Assembly: GCF_963678635.1 (NCBI RefSeq)
Contig: NC_087068.1
Location: forward strand, 5,983,563 to 6,036,906
Direction: 5' to 3'
Origin: Symsagittifera roscoffensis
Taxonomy: Eukaryota > Xenacoelomorpha > Acoela > Convolutidae
DNA length: 53,344 bases
In this document: positions 34,061 to 43,747 of the stretch, piece after piece
How the letters are laid out: each line of letters starts with the position of its first letter
Numbering within the stretch: position 1 is the first letter of the stretch
Made by a program: the position numbers and the translations under genes
Notes under the pieces: generated by a model
What the model was told of the DNA's origin: nothing
Seen by the model: the letters and a program-made list of their open reading frames with translations, nothing else
The model's database searches: none

Positions 34061-34528
34061 ATGTCATTTAAAAACCTAGGAAATAAACAAACAATCGTTT
34101 TACACAATTGTGAAATAGATAACAAAAAATACGACCTTGTAATCACACCTCATACACAAACAGTTGGATACATTCGAATAAAACGACAAACACTAAAAAG
34201 AAAAATAATAACGAAACAAAGACAAATAACACGAAAAAGATTTTCAAAAAATCGAAACGCATTTTCAGAATCAGAAACCAACAGTTTAGACGAACTTTAC
34301 AAACTAAAAGAATCAATAGATAAAAATTGCCCACTTCACGATCAATTATATTTTTCTGACTCAGAAACAACTTCAAATTCATCAAAAAGAGGAAAAAGAA
34401 GAATAAAAAAGCAGTATAAACACAAACCAGTACATTTATACAATTGGAATCAACCAATTAGACACATTGATAATTACATATTAACAGTCATCGAACGAAA
34501 AAATGAGCTCAACGCACACTCCAGGTGA
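34061..34528 (+). CDS. orf155, basic protein of unknown function
   Basis: 155 residues from the ATG at 34061. It ends 26 bases inside gag-pol in another frame. Two Arg/Lys-rich segments (residues ~40-62, with RKRFSKNR, and ~110-120) flank a Ser/Glu-rich helix (ETNSLDELYKLKESID). The C-terminal part has aromatic residues (HLYNWNQPIRHI). About seven residues differ from copy 1, so it changes faster than orf77 but stays open. Nuclear localisation and RNA binding are plausible from composition, and retroviral Rev/Tat-type roles are only an analogy. The overlap resembles dense viral gene packing; leaky scanning or splicing would be needed to reach gag. Confidence 0.7.
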   Translation: MSFKNLGNKQTIVLHNCEIDNKKYDLVITPHTQTVGYIRIKRQTLKRKIITKQRQITRKRFSKNRNAFSESETNSLDELYKLKESIDKNCPLHDQLYFSDSETTSNSSKRGKRRIKKQYKHKPVHLYNWNQPIRHIDNYILTVIERKNELNAHSR

Positions 34529-37500
34529 AGAAACTCCAGATGATGATGAAATCTTTCCTTTTATAGTAGACGCAGATACTGATAGAGGACAACACATATT
34601 TTGTCAAAATTTACTCGTAAATTTATTTGAACCCGGAATCAGTCCATGTAAAACAGAGTTCCCCGATGTAAAAATCAAAAGACAAATCATAGATCACTAC
34701 TTAAAAGATATATGCAACATAACACAACAGTATGGAATCTACTCCATAGAATTCACCTCACCAAACCATAATAATAGAAAATATACAATTCAAACAGACG
34801 ATCTTGATTTAGAATTTTCAAAAGTTTTTTCAGAATATATAAAAAGCATCCAATATCATAACTCACAAAGAGCAAACTCCATATTCACTAATGAAGTTTT
34901 CGCAATAATATATAGTTATATTTCGATATTAGAAAACGAAATCCCAATAACAAATGTCTCACCGACAGAAACATCCAAACATTTGAAAGTACGACATGAA
35001 ATCACACTACTCTCTAGTTATTTAAACATCATTAAAGAAAATTTCACGAAAGACGACGTTTCACAACATACAAAACACGATCTACAAAAAATTTTGGCAT
35101 GGTTTATAATAGATTATTTCACACACAATATTGATTTGATTGCACAAGCAAGAAAAAATTTTAGACCCCAAAACTCGAACGATGATACCGCTATCACAGA
35201 ACAATCAGATTATGTTTGGGACCCCGAATGGTCTCATCCCGCATTTATAAGCTTCCCACAATCAATCTCAAGTCAAGCAATAAGTACGATATCTTACATA
35301 AGAGATTATGTAAAAGTAATACCATTAACTATTGATGCAACACCATTAAACTATAATACATTTTTGCCCGATACACAAAATAATAGTTTAAACTCTACAG
35401 TTATACACAATGAAAACCTCAATGGAACTAGGAATCTTACTCAACAAGATATCCAGACACCATCACACTTCATAAATGAAGAAATTGTACACACAACAAC
35501 TACACAACAAAGTATTTCACCAATACGCCCAAATTTAACAACACCAAGAAATACAAATCCTTCACAAACACAGGTAACCTTACAATCAACCGTTAAACCT
35601 TCGGTTGCCCCTAAATATTCACATATGGATTACCAAACATACAGACCCATGACAATACCATCAAAAACACGCAAAACATTCACTAGAAACAACTTTGCAG
35701 ACCATAATTATAATTATACACATCCATCAAAAACATATAACCAACCACAAAGAAATTTTAACCAATATACAAGATCTCGAAATTGGGATAACCCAATGAC
35801 CCAACCTAATTCAATAAATTTCCAAACAAATCCTCCACAGGATCACAGTGAAAATTACCCATTTTTTCAACAAAATAAAAATAAAAAACAGACATCTTAT
35901 CAAATGGATTATTTATCCTCAGATGATGATTTCTTACAACCAGATATATTTCCACCAAATACTCAAGAATATCGTAGACAAGGAATACAGAGAACACGTA
36001 CAAATCATAGAAATTTTTCTCCACAACCAATAGATGCACAACATCAACAACCAATTCAACAACAAAATCTAATTAATACACAATCTTTTCAACCAATTCA
36101 ACAACAAAATCCAATGACTGCACACTCGTATCAAGCATCACAAATGCAAAATGAAATACCACTCCCATATTATCTCCAACAACATGAAATAACAAGAAAC
36201 CAACTTTCGAATTTTTCTCAAATGCCAAATGCAGCAGAATCATTACAAATGACAATGAATCCATACCTTATGGGTGGATCATCAATAACATCAAACAAAC
36301 CTTTAATGGTTTTCACAGGAACAGACCCTGAATACTCTGTAGAAGATTATTTAAATGCAGTAACAGCAAACCTGATTTTAAATATTGGACCTGAACCAAT
36401 TAATACGCCACTACATCAAAATTGGATACATCGACGCACAGCGTTAATACAAACAACCTTAGATGGCGCAGCCCAAAAATGGTTTTCAGTACTACCTCAA
36501 GAAATAAAATCAAACTGGAAAAGGTTTACACAGGAATTTTCAAAAATGTTTGACTCCGAAAGAAACAAACAACAACAAAGAGTTTTATGTAATGAAATTC
36601 GCAGATTACCAAACGAAACCATCAAGCAAATAGCAGTACGAATCGAAACACTAGTTCGAAAAGCATACTCACTAAATACACATGACTATAAAAACACAAA
36701 GATGACAGAAATCTTAATGATGACCTTAACACCACAATTAAGGAAAATAGCAATAAAAAAGAGAGCATCCCATCCTTCTTCAATTCGAGAACCCGATTTA
36801 GATTTTCGAAAACTAGTAGACAAATTAGAACAAGCAGAAATCACGATGAAACTAGAAGAAACGGAAAATCTGAAATTACAATACGTTAACAAAATTGAAA
36901 CGACTCCCATTAATATTAATAATATACAGGAATCAGAGACAGACCTCGTTGAAAAAATCACTGAAATACTCAATATTTACGAAAAGAACCCAAACTTTAA
37001 AGGCAAACCATCTTTCAAAAAATGGTGTAATTATTGCCGACGATACGGACACAGTATTTCCGAATGTAGACAAAAACAGCAAGACAATCAAAATAAACCT
37101 CAAAAATATAAAGAACCAAATAAATCATTCTATCAATACATGAAAAAAGATCAAAATCTACCGAACAAAACAGTCCACAGCAACAACAGTTCAGGAAAAC
37201 CACTCCCGAACAATACAAATTATACAAGAAATCAATCACCATATAACTCAAGTTATAGAGGAAGATCACCAGAACGAAGAAACACGAATAATTCATCACA
37301 AAATCACTACAATAGACCAAATAGTCGAAATAACTACTCCAGATCAAATTCAAATACACAACGATTTGTTTCTAGATCTAATTCCCAATCAAGAAATAAC
37401 TACTATCCAAACAACCAATCACGAAATTCATCATACAATAGGAATAGAAACTACTCCTATAATCGAAATAGAAGTTATTCAAACAACCGAAACCAGAATT

Positions 37501-40500
37501 ACCCGAACAATCGATCAAGGAATAACTCATATAATAGATCGAACTATAACAGACCAAACAATAATTACCAAAACAGATCGCGAAATAATTCACAAAATCG
37601 ACACCCAAGTTATAATAATCGTTATAGAAATTATTCCCAATCACCACACCGGAATAATAATAACTATAATAATTCTAATAATCGCCACAGAAGTAGTACA
37701 CCTAAACATCAAAGACAAATCAATCAAGTACAATCTAATCCAGAAACAACATCAGACCCTCCAGGTATTGATGACACAGTAACTGATACGTTACAACTCA
37801 ATCAAATAAACTGTACATCATCAGATTCAGAAAGTGATACTGAAAACACTCTTTCTATCAATATGATAAAAGCCGAAAATGACTATGAATCTGTCATATA
37901 TGAACAACCCTTTCCATCACATATATATGAAAATCAATCAGAATTTCTTCAAAATTATTACACTACACCCATAAATTCCACACCAACGACGCAAGAAACA
38001 AACGAGATTAACACTACAAATCAAACCAATAAAAATACCAAAACAAAATGCTTGAATACAAACCACATTTATCAAAATATACAAAAAGAACAACCCAAAG
38101 AAAAAATTTGGACAATACCATTTCTCTTAGAAAGCCCAAGAAATAAAGAATTTCAACCACCAGACCTTGAAATAGATTTTTTAATTGATTCAGGAGCAGA
38201 ATCAAACATAATAAACATCCCCACATGGAATGAAATAAAAACTTTACACCCAAAGCTAACACCTCTTGAAACCTCCAGTAAGTTAGCAACAGCACAAGGA
38301 TCAACATTGATAAACTACGGAAAAATCCAATTATTTCTCCTCCCCACCAGAACAATGGAACAAAGCAAAATTTTAAATAAGCCATTTAAACAAATATTCC
38401 ATATCACTGACATTAAATATAATATCATTGGAATACCATTTATTTCGAAGTATATACCAACAATTAACATACTAAATAGTAAAATATTAATCAAAGATAA
38501 ATATACAAAAACAAAAGAAACATCCTTAACATTTTTTCAAAGATTAAATAAACAACCACCATTCTTTTCAAAATTCTACCCGATATTTAACCAACAAAGA
38601 AAACACTTGAAACCACTATCAGGAAATATCTATAATTTTTCAATCAAACAAGTTCACCAATATGATAAAGAACAAAACAAACAAAAATTTTATATGTCAG
38701 AATTTGAATTCAAACCTATTCACAAATTTTTCAAAATCACAATCTCATCCATAAAATATTTGAAAAATTCGAATTCAGATATCATTTCCTTACATGTCTA
38801 TAACAACACACCTTACCAAGTAACATTACCTTTAGGACTTTTAGGATATTGTGAAACCAACGCTACAATATCACCAATACACGAAAAAGCCTATCGCGTA
38901 AATAATATACTCCAATTACTAGATATTTGCCAATCTACAATTCTTAATGAAGAATTATCTATAAATAATATAATAAGTAACGAAAACAGAAATTCGGATT
39001 ATTTCACAAAAACTCCATATTTCAAACCTACATTCAACATAAGTAACTACACAGAGGACCAACAAAAATTTTTAACAATGTTTAATTTCCAACATTCACA
39101 AATAACACAAGACGAATTCGAAAAATTAGCCAAACAGCTAATTAAATATTCATCAGTCTATGCAACATCAAAATTCGATGTTGGAAAAATCAGTTCATCA
39201 CTACATCTCCCGTTAAAACCAGACGCAGTTTTCAAAAAACAGAGAGCAAGTAAAGTACCAATTCACTTACATGATAAAGTAAACAGATTACTCGACATTT
39301 TAGAACAATACAACATTATATCACCAGTAAACAAAGAAGAACAACCAAAAGGCAACACATTTATCAACCCCGTTATCATTCTAGCAAAAGGAGAATCATT
39401 AAAAATCGTTCTCGATGCTAGATACCTCAATTCACTTATAGATGAATCAAAATGTAATTGGCCCATTGAACCAATACAAGTTATTTTAACAAAAATAAAC
39501 GGCAAATACTTTACAACCGCCGATATGAATAGTGCATACAATCAAATGCCACTAGATGAACAATCACGACGTTTAACACAATTTGTTATCGGAAACCAAC
39601 AATATGAATTCAACCACTTATTCTATGGAATATCCATAGGACCAGCAGCATTTTCAGCTTTTATGAGCAAAATTTTTAGACCACTAATACTCAAGAAAAA
39701 CGCAATCACCTATTTAGACGATGTTTTTATGCAATCACAAACAAAAGACGAGATGTTCAATGTTTTAGAAAAATATCACCAAATACTTCAGAACGAAAAT
39801 CTGAAGGCCGCCCCCGATAAATCACACTTCTTTTTGACAAGAGTTAAATTCTTAGGACATAATATAGAAAGAAAAACAATAACTCCATTGAAATCACGCA
39901 TTGACGCTATTCAAAAACTTCAACCACCAACAAATAAAAAGAAAATCCAAGAATTTCTTGGAATGTTAAACTTTTTAAGTAAATATGTTTATAAAATGCA
40001 ATTATATCTACGACCATTTTATAACATCCTTAGACAACAAAATAATTTTGAATGGAACACAGAACATCAAACACGATTTGAAGAAGTAAAGAAACTTTTA
40101 ACTGAACAAATTTCAAACACAATTCCAGATTCAAATCAACCATTTTATGCAATGTGCGATGCTTCGAACTTTGGCATCGGTGCAGCACTATTACAATCAC
40201 ATAATGGTACAAATAAAATGAACCTCATATCAGCAAATTCTCGATTATTCACTCAAGCAGAGCTACGACTCTCAACTCTAATGAGAGAATGTACAGCCAT
40301 AATATATACACTGACAGAATATGAATTTCTGATACTTGGATCAAAACATCCAACAGTTCTATTCACAGACCATAAACCAATCATCTTTCTCTTTACACAA
40401 AAATCTAACCCAAACCACCGAGTTTACAGATTTCAACTAATTCTAATGAAGTTTCCAAACTTACATATAGTTTGGACTGCAGGAAAAAATCTTGCATTAC

Positions 40501-42725
40501 CAGACACCTTAAGTCGAAATACACCACCTGAATTACTTACACGAAAAACAACAGTTGAAATACCCAAAAACATAAAATTCTACCTTGCAGAAAACGAAAC
40601 ATCACCCCGATTGGAATGCAAATATGCAGTAAAAACTGATATTGAACAATCACAAATAAATAATTTACAACATTTCCCACTTTATTTAGATTGTCAAAAT
40701 AATCATTATGAAGTTGATCTACTTGGAACATCAACTTTCAAACCAATCCCATATTCTCAATGGATAAAAAATAACACCCAACAAAAACGAACAAAACAAC
40801 ACCCGCCTAAGAAAGACCATTTTCCACTAATTGAAAAAGAAGATTTAACTGATAAAATAAATTTATCAGGACCACAAACAAATAATTCAAAATACACAAT
40901 AAATCAAGTTTTTGACCTTCACGACCCACTTGATACAATACCCTTATCTAAATTCGAAATTGAAAACATTTTTCTCCCTCCAACAGAAACGATTACAATT
41001 TCAACACTGAAACAATATCAAAATCTTGACCCGATAATTAGACAACTGAAATCATGGCACAAATATAAAACTAAACCTATCAAAGCAGATTCAACCATTC
41101 TAGGAAACAAAACACTCCTCCGATACTTTCGCAAATTTAACAACACAACAATTAACGAAAATACAGACCTTTTAGAGTATAACCTAAATGAATCTACAGT
41201 TCCCTGTCTCCCTTTAAGTATGATTCTTATAGCTTTTAATATTTCCCATACACAAAATATTAAAGGACACTCTGGATCAGAGAAAACATATTCAAATTTC
41301 ATACAAAACTTTTATTTCCCAAATGCACCAATTTGGATAAAAGTACTATGCAATGACTGTATAGTATGTCAACTAAATAAACCTTACCCAAATCAAAAAC
41401 AAATAGCACAAAAACAAGATTTTAAAGGACAAAGTTTGTACTTTAATCATCGTATCTCATTTGATACTAAAGGACCAATTTCACCCTCATCAGAAGGAAA
41501 CTCGTACATTATGGTAATTGTTGACGCATTTACACATTATGTAGCACTTAACCCAGTACCACATTGTAACGCTTATTACGCTTACACAACACTCTATGAA
41601 CACTGGATAGCAAAATTCGGACTACCAGAAATATTAGTTACAGACAACGGTACAGAATTCATAAATAATGAAATTATCACACTATGTCATTTATATAACA
41701 TTAAACACAAACCACGTACATCTCATGCACCTTGGACAAACGGCTTAGTCGAAGGTATGAACCGTTCATTACAAGAATATCTTAGATGTATCATCAACGG
41801 AAATGATACAAAATATACCGAATGGTCAGCAGATGTAAAATTATTTCCCTTAGCATATAATTCACAAATAACGACAACTTTAGGAATGTCACCATATGAA
41901 ATGGTTTTTAACCAAAAACCACGCAAACCAATAATGTTTACAGCAAATTCTCATAAAAACGCACAAGGTTATTGTCAACCAAATAAAGATTCAATTTGTT
42001 ATAACCTACCTTTACATACACACGATGAAGATCATTTTCATCATCCACAAATTCTTAAACTAGCCTCCGGTACACACACCGAATGGATTCTAAATAGAGA
42101 TAAAAAACACAATGAAATTTATCAAAAAATAACAAAAAAGTTATTACAAAGACAAAACATTAATGAACAAATCAATTCACGTTTTACACCAGCCTCCGAA
42201 TTAAAAATTGGAACATTTGTTTTAATACCTAATTTTAATACTCAAAAAGGAATTTCTAAAAAATTACAACCCCTTCGAAAAGGACCATACCAAATAATTG
42301 CAAAACCCACTGATGTCACATATAAAATTACCGACTCAAACAAAAAAGAAATCGTTCAACATCGAAACAACCTATTACCTTATTACCCAAAAGAATACGC
42401 ACTCCGCGAATTAACTCAATTATATTCTTTCACAGGACTAAAAATCATTCAAAATGAACCACATCTGAAAAACACAGAACAAAATGATAACCCCACCGAA
42501 AATCAAAACACAAAACCAATCGCCACCAAAATCAATACACAAAACCATAAAGAATCACCAAAACAAAGAAAAAATAGAAAAATGACCGAACAAATAATAC
42601 CCCAAGAACAAATCGACAAATCGGAAAATCGAAAAACAACAAGACTCCGAAATCAACCACGTAAAAACTATAAAATATTCATCCCCCAATCTAAAATTTT
42701 AAAAAAAGTGGAATTTCAAAAGTAA
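34503..42725 (+). CDS. gag-pol: Gag-Pol polyprotein (2740 aa, one frame)
   Basis: Residues 1-~600 are a long N-terminal Gag part with a Q/N/P-rich linker; ~600-760 are capsid-like (retrotransposon gag fold, with LDGAAQKWF). The CCHC knuckle uses C842, C845, H850 and C855. Residues ~880-1085 are Asn/Arg/Ser/Tyr-rich low complexity. The aspartic protease has D1229 in DSGA. Reverse transcriptase covers ~1560-1800, with D1674 and Y1737-LDD. RNase H uses D1886, E1929, D1956 and D2001. Integrase has H2249, H2256, C2286, C2289 and the triad D2321, D2381, E2417 with 35 residues between the last two. The GPY module is at 2594-2596, followed by a basic tail. Every catalytic residue is present. No frameshift or stop separates Gag from Pol, so the ratio must be set otherwise. 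Gag is about three times the usual size for the group. Confidence 0.97.
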   Translation: MSSTHTPGEETPDDDEIFPFIVDADTDRGQHIFCQNLLVNLFEPGISPCKTEFPDVKIKRQIIDHYLKDICNITQQYGIYSIEFTSPNHNNRKYTIQTDDLDLEFSKVFSEYIKSIQYHNSQRANSIFTNEVFAIIYSYISILENEIPITNVSPTETSKHLKVRHEITLLSSYLNIIKENFTKDDVSQHTKHDLQKILAWFIIDYFTHNIDLIAQARKNFRPQNSNDDTAITEQSDYVWDPEWSHPAFISFPQSISSQAISTISYIRDYVKVIPLTIDATPLNYNTFLPDTQNNSLNSTVIHNENLNGTRNLTQQDIQTPSHFINEEIVHTTTTQQSISPIRPNLTTPRNTNPSQTQVTLQSTVKPSVAPKYSHMDYQTYRPMTIPSKTRKTFTRNNFADHNYNYTHPSKTYNQPQRNFNQYTRSRNWDNPMTQPNSINFQTNPPQDHSENYPFFQQNKNKKQTSYQMDYLSSDDDFLQPDIFPPNTQEYRRQGIQRTRTNHRNFSPQPIDAQHQQPIQQQNLINTQSFQPIQQQNPMTAHSYQASQMQNEIPLPYYLQQHEITRNQLSNFSQMPNAAESLQMTMNPYLMGGSSITSNKPLMVFTGTDPEYSVEDYLNAVTANLILNIGPEPINTPLHQNWIHRRTALIQTTLDGAAQKWFSVLPQEIKSNWKRFTQEFSKMFDSERNKQQQRVLCNEIRRLPNETIKQIAVRIETLVRKAYSLNTHDYKNTKMTEILMMTLTPQLRKIAIKKRASHPSSIREPDLDFRKLVDKLEQAEITMKLEETENLKLQYVNKIETTPININNIQESETDLVEKITEILNIYEKNPNFKGKPSFKKWCNYCRRYGHSISECRQKQQDNQNKPQKYKEPNKSFYQYMKKDQNLPNKTVHSNNSSGKPLPNNTNYTRNQSPYNSSYRGRSPERRNTNNSSQNHYNRPNSRNNYSRSNSNTQRFVSRSNSQSRNNYYPNNQSRNSSYNRNRNYSYNRNRSYSNNRNQNYPNNRSRNNSYNRSNYNRPNNNYQNRSRNNSQNRHPSYNNRYRNYSQSPHRNNNNYNNSNNRHRSSTPKHQRQINQVQSNPETTSDPPGIDDTVTDTLQLNQINCTSSDSESDTENTLSINMIKAENDYESVIYEQPFPSHIYENQSEFLQNYYTTPINSTPTTQETNEINTTNQTNKNTKTKCLNTNHIYQNIQKEQPKEKIWTIPFLLESPRNKEFQPPDLEIDFLIDSGAESNIINIPTWNEIKTLHPKLTPLETSSKLATAQGSTLINYGKIQLFLLPTRTMEQSKILNKPFKQIFHITDIKYNIIGIPFISKYIPTINILNSKILIKDKYTKTKETSLTFFQRLNKQPPFFSKFYPIFNQQRKHLKPLSGNIYNFSIKQVHQYDKEQNKQKFYMSEFEFKPIHKFFKITISSIKYLKNSNSDIISLHVYNNTPYQVTLPLGLLGYCETNATISPIHEKAYRVNNILQLLDICQSTILNEELSINNIISNENRNSDYFTKTPYFKPTFNISNYTEDQQKFLTMFNFQHSQITQDEFEKLAKQLIKYSSVYATSKFDVGKISSSLHLPLKPDAVFKKQRASKVPIHLHDKVNRLLDILEQYNIISPVNKEEQPKGNTFINPVIILAKGESLKIVLDARYLNSLIDESKCNWPIEPIQVILTKINGKYFTTADMNSAYNQMPLDEQSRRLTQFVIGNQQYEFNHLFYGISIGPAAFSAFMSKIFRPLILKKNAITYLDDVFMQSQTKDEMFNVLEKYHQILQNENLKAAPDKSHFFLTRVKFLGHNIERKTITPLKSRIDAIQKLQPPTNKKKIQEFLGMLNFLSKYVYKMQLYLRPFYNILRQQNNFEWNTEHQTRFEEVKKLLTEQISNTIPDSNQPFYAMCDASNFGIGAALLQSHNGTNKMNLISANSRLFTQAELRLSTLMRECTAIIYTLTEYEFLILGSKHPTVLFTDHKPIIFLFTQKSNPNHRVYRFQLILMKFPNLHIVWTAGKNLALPDTLSRNTPPELLTRKTTVEIPKNIKFYLAENETSPRLECKYAVKTDIEQSQINNLQHFPLYLDCQNNHYEVDLLGTSTFKPIPYSQWIKNNTQQKRTKQHPPKKDHFPLIEKEDLTDKINLSGPQTNNSKYTINQVFDLHDPLDTIPLSKFEIENIFLPPTETITISTLKQYQNLDPIIRQLKSWHKYKTKPIKADSTILGNKTLLRYFRKFNNTTINENTDLLEYNLNESTVPCLPLSMILIAFNISHTQNIKGHSGSEKTYSNFIQNFYFPNAPIWIKVLCNDCIVCQLNKPYPNQKQIAQKQDFKGQSLYFNHRISFDTKGPISPSSEGNSYIMVIVDAFTHYVALNPVPHCNAYYAYTTLYEHWIAKFGLPEILVTDNGTEFINNEIITLCHLYNIKHKPRTSHAPWTNGLVEGMNRSLQEYLRCIINGNDTKYTEWSADVKLFPLAYNSQITTTLGMSPYEMVFNQKPRKPIMFTANSHKNAQGYCQPNKDSICYNLPLHTHDEDHFHHPQILKLASGTHTEWILNRDKKHNEIYQKITKKLLQRQNINEQINSRFTPASELKIGTFVLIPNFNTQKGISKKLQPLRKGPYQIIAKPTDVTYKITDSNKKEIVQHRNNLLPYYPKEYALRELTQLYSFTGLKIIQNEPHLKNTEQNDNPTENQNTKPIATKINTQNHKESPKQRKNRKMTEQIIPQEQIDKSENRKTTRLRNQPRKNYKIFIPQSKILKKVEFQK

Positions 42726-43550
42726 TTTTAACATTATACTTCACTATCTTGAAACCTTTGAAACATTTTTCATTTACATTTTTCAAAATAACATGCTGAC
42801 AAGTACGTAATAATTCTAGTTCAAAATAGACCAATAGGATTCATCCAATCCGTCACTTTCTCTAACTCAAACTAAGACCAATTAGACGAATCATATAGAA
42901 CTCCAGGCACATCTATAACTATAACTTTACGACCTCCAGGTCAAAAATAAGCAAACCACTCCAACTTGACAACTAAAATAAATATCACCATAATACCGTA
43001 CCCCTCCCTTATCTAATAACCCAAAGATCAACAATATTTCCCCAACTCAGACCACGAATACCCCCAAAGCAAATTTGTTAACTTAGCCTAAAGTAACAAA
43101 ATGAACATTTTAATTAGCCTAAAGTATAAAAATCTCACCATACCCCGGATCATTTGACAAACAAAAATAAAGAAAAAGACGACCTCCCAGTCACCATGAA
43201 AATTGCCCCCAACAATTTTTTACAAAACTCAACCCACTTGTCAAAAAACTAATAAATAATCCGACCACACTAGAAAATCGCCTCAAACAGCAAAAAATAT
43301 TCGACCAAGAGATCATTTCTTAAATGCTCTTCTCTCAATCAGTTACTCAAATACTCATAAATCTTAAACATTTTTTTACAATACTTGAAACCTTTATAAT
43401 ATTTCTTTTTGATATACTTGAATCTTTTCTAATAATCCTAATCATTTTTTGTAACATTTTTTAAATTTTCTACACTATACTCGAACTATTCCTCCAACTT
43501 TCCAAAACCCTTGATTACATCCACAGGTACGATTCATATAACTTGTCTAA
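42726..43550 (+). promoter_or_regulatory. Intergenic region with likely splice acceptor
   Basis: 0.8 kb without a long frame. The first part is A/C-rich, with a repeated TTAGCCTAAAGTA (about 43083 and 43118). From about 43310 it becomes T-rich, unlike the rest of the element, and ends in ATCCACAG at 43526, a good acceptor 25 bases before the ATG at 43551. This would be the acceptor of a subgenomic RNA for the 3' genes. Confidence 0.5.
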
Positions 43551-43739
43551 ATGATACGAACAATTTTCAGTAGAACCGATATTTTTTTATTGTTTGTAAT
43601 TTTCATAACATTTTTATCATCCCTCATTTTGACAATATGTAAATGTATAAAGAAAGCAATCCTCACATTTGCCCTAGCAACAATCCTTCTAATTCTTTTT
43701 TTGGAAGAATATTATAATAAACACAAAATTTCTCACTAA
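43551..43739 (+). CDS. Small two-helix membrane protein (62 aa)
   Basis: First ATG after the putative splice acceptor. It has two hydrophobic stretches, about residues 10-29 (IFLLFVIFITFLSSLILTIC) and 36-51, joined by a short basic loop (KCIKK), and a charged tail. Size and layout resemble viral small membrane or ion-channel-type accessory proteins, but there is no recognisable family. It stops 8 bases before the ATG-less frame opens. It could alternatively supply a signal sequence to that frame through splicing. Confidence 0.5.
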   Translation: MIRTIFSRTDIFLLFVIFITFLSSLILTICKCIKKAILTFALATILLILFLEEYYNKHKISH

Positions 43740-43747
43740 AGTAATAA

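Noticed and set aside
37366-37782. 138-residue Ile/Thr-rich frame inside Gag
   Set aside because: Alternate frame of the Asn/Arg/Ser/Tyr low-complexity tract; composition follows from that tract.
38014-38385. 123-residue minus-strand frame across the protease region
   Set aside because: Lies opposite a protein-coding frame with conserved protease motifs and has no coding features of its own.
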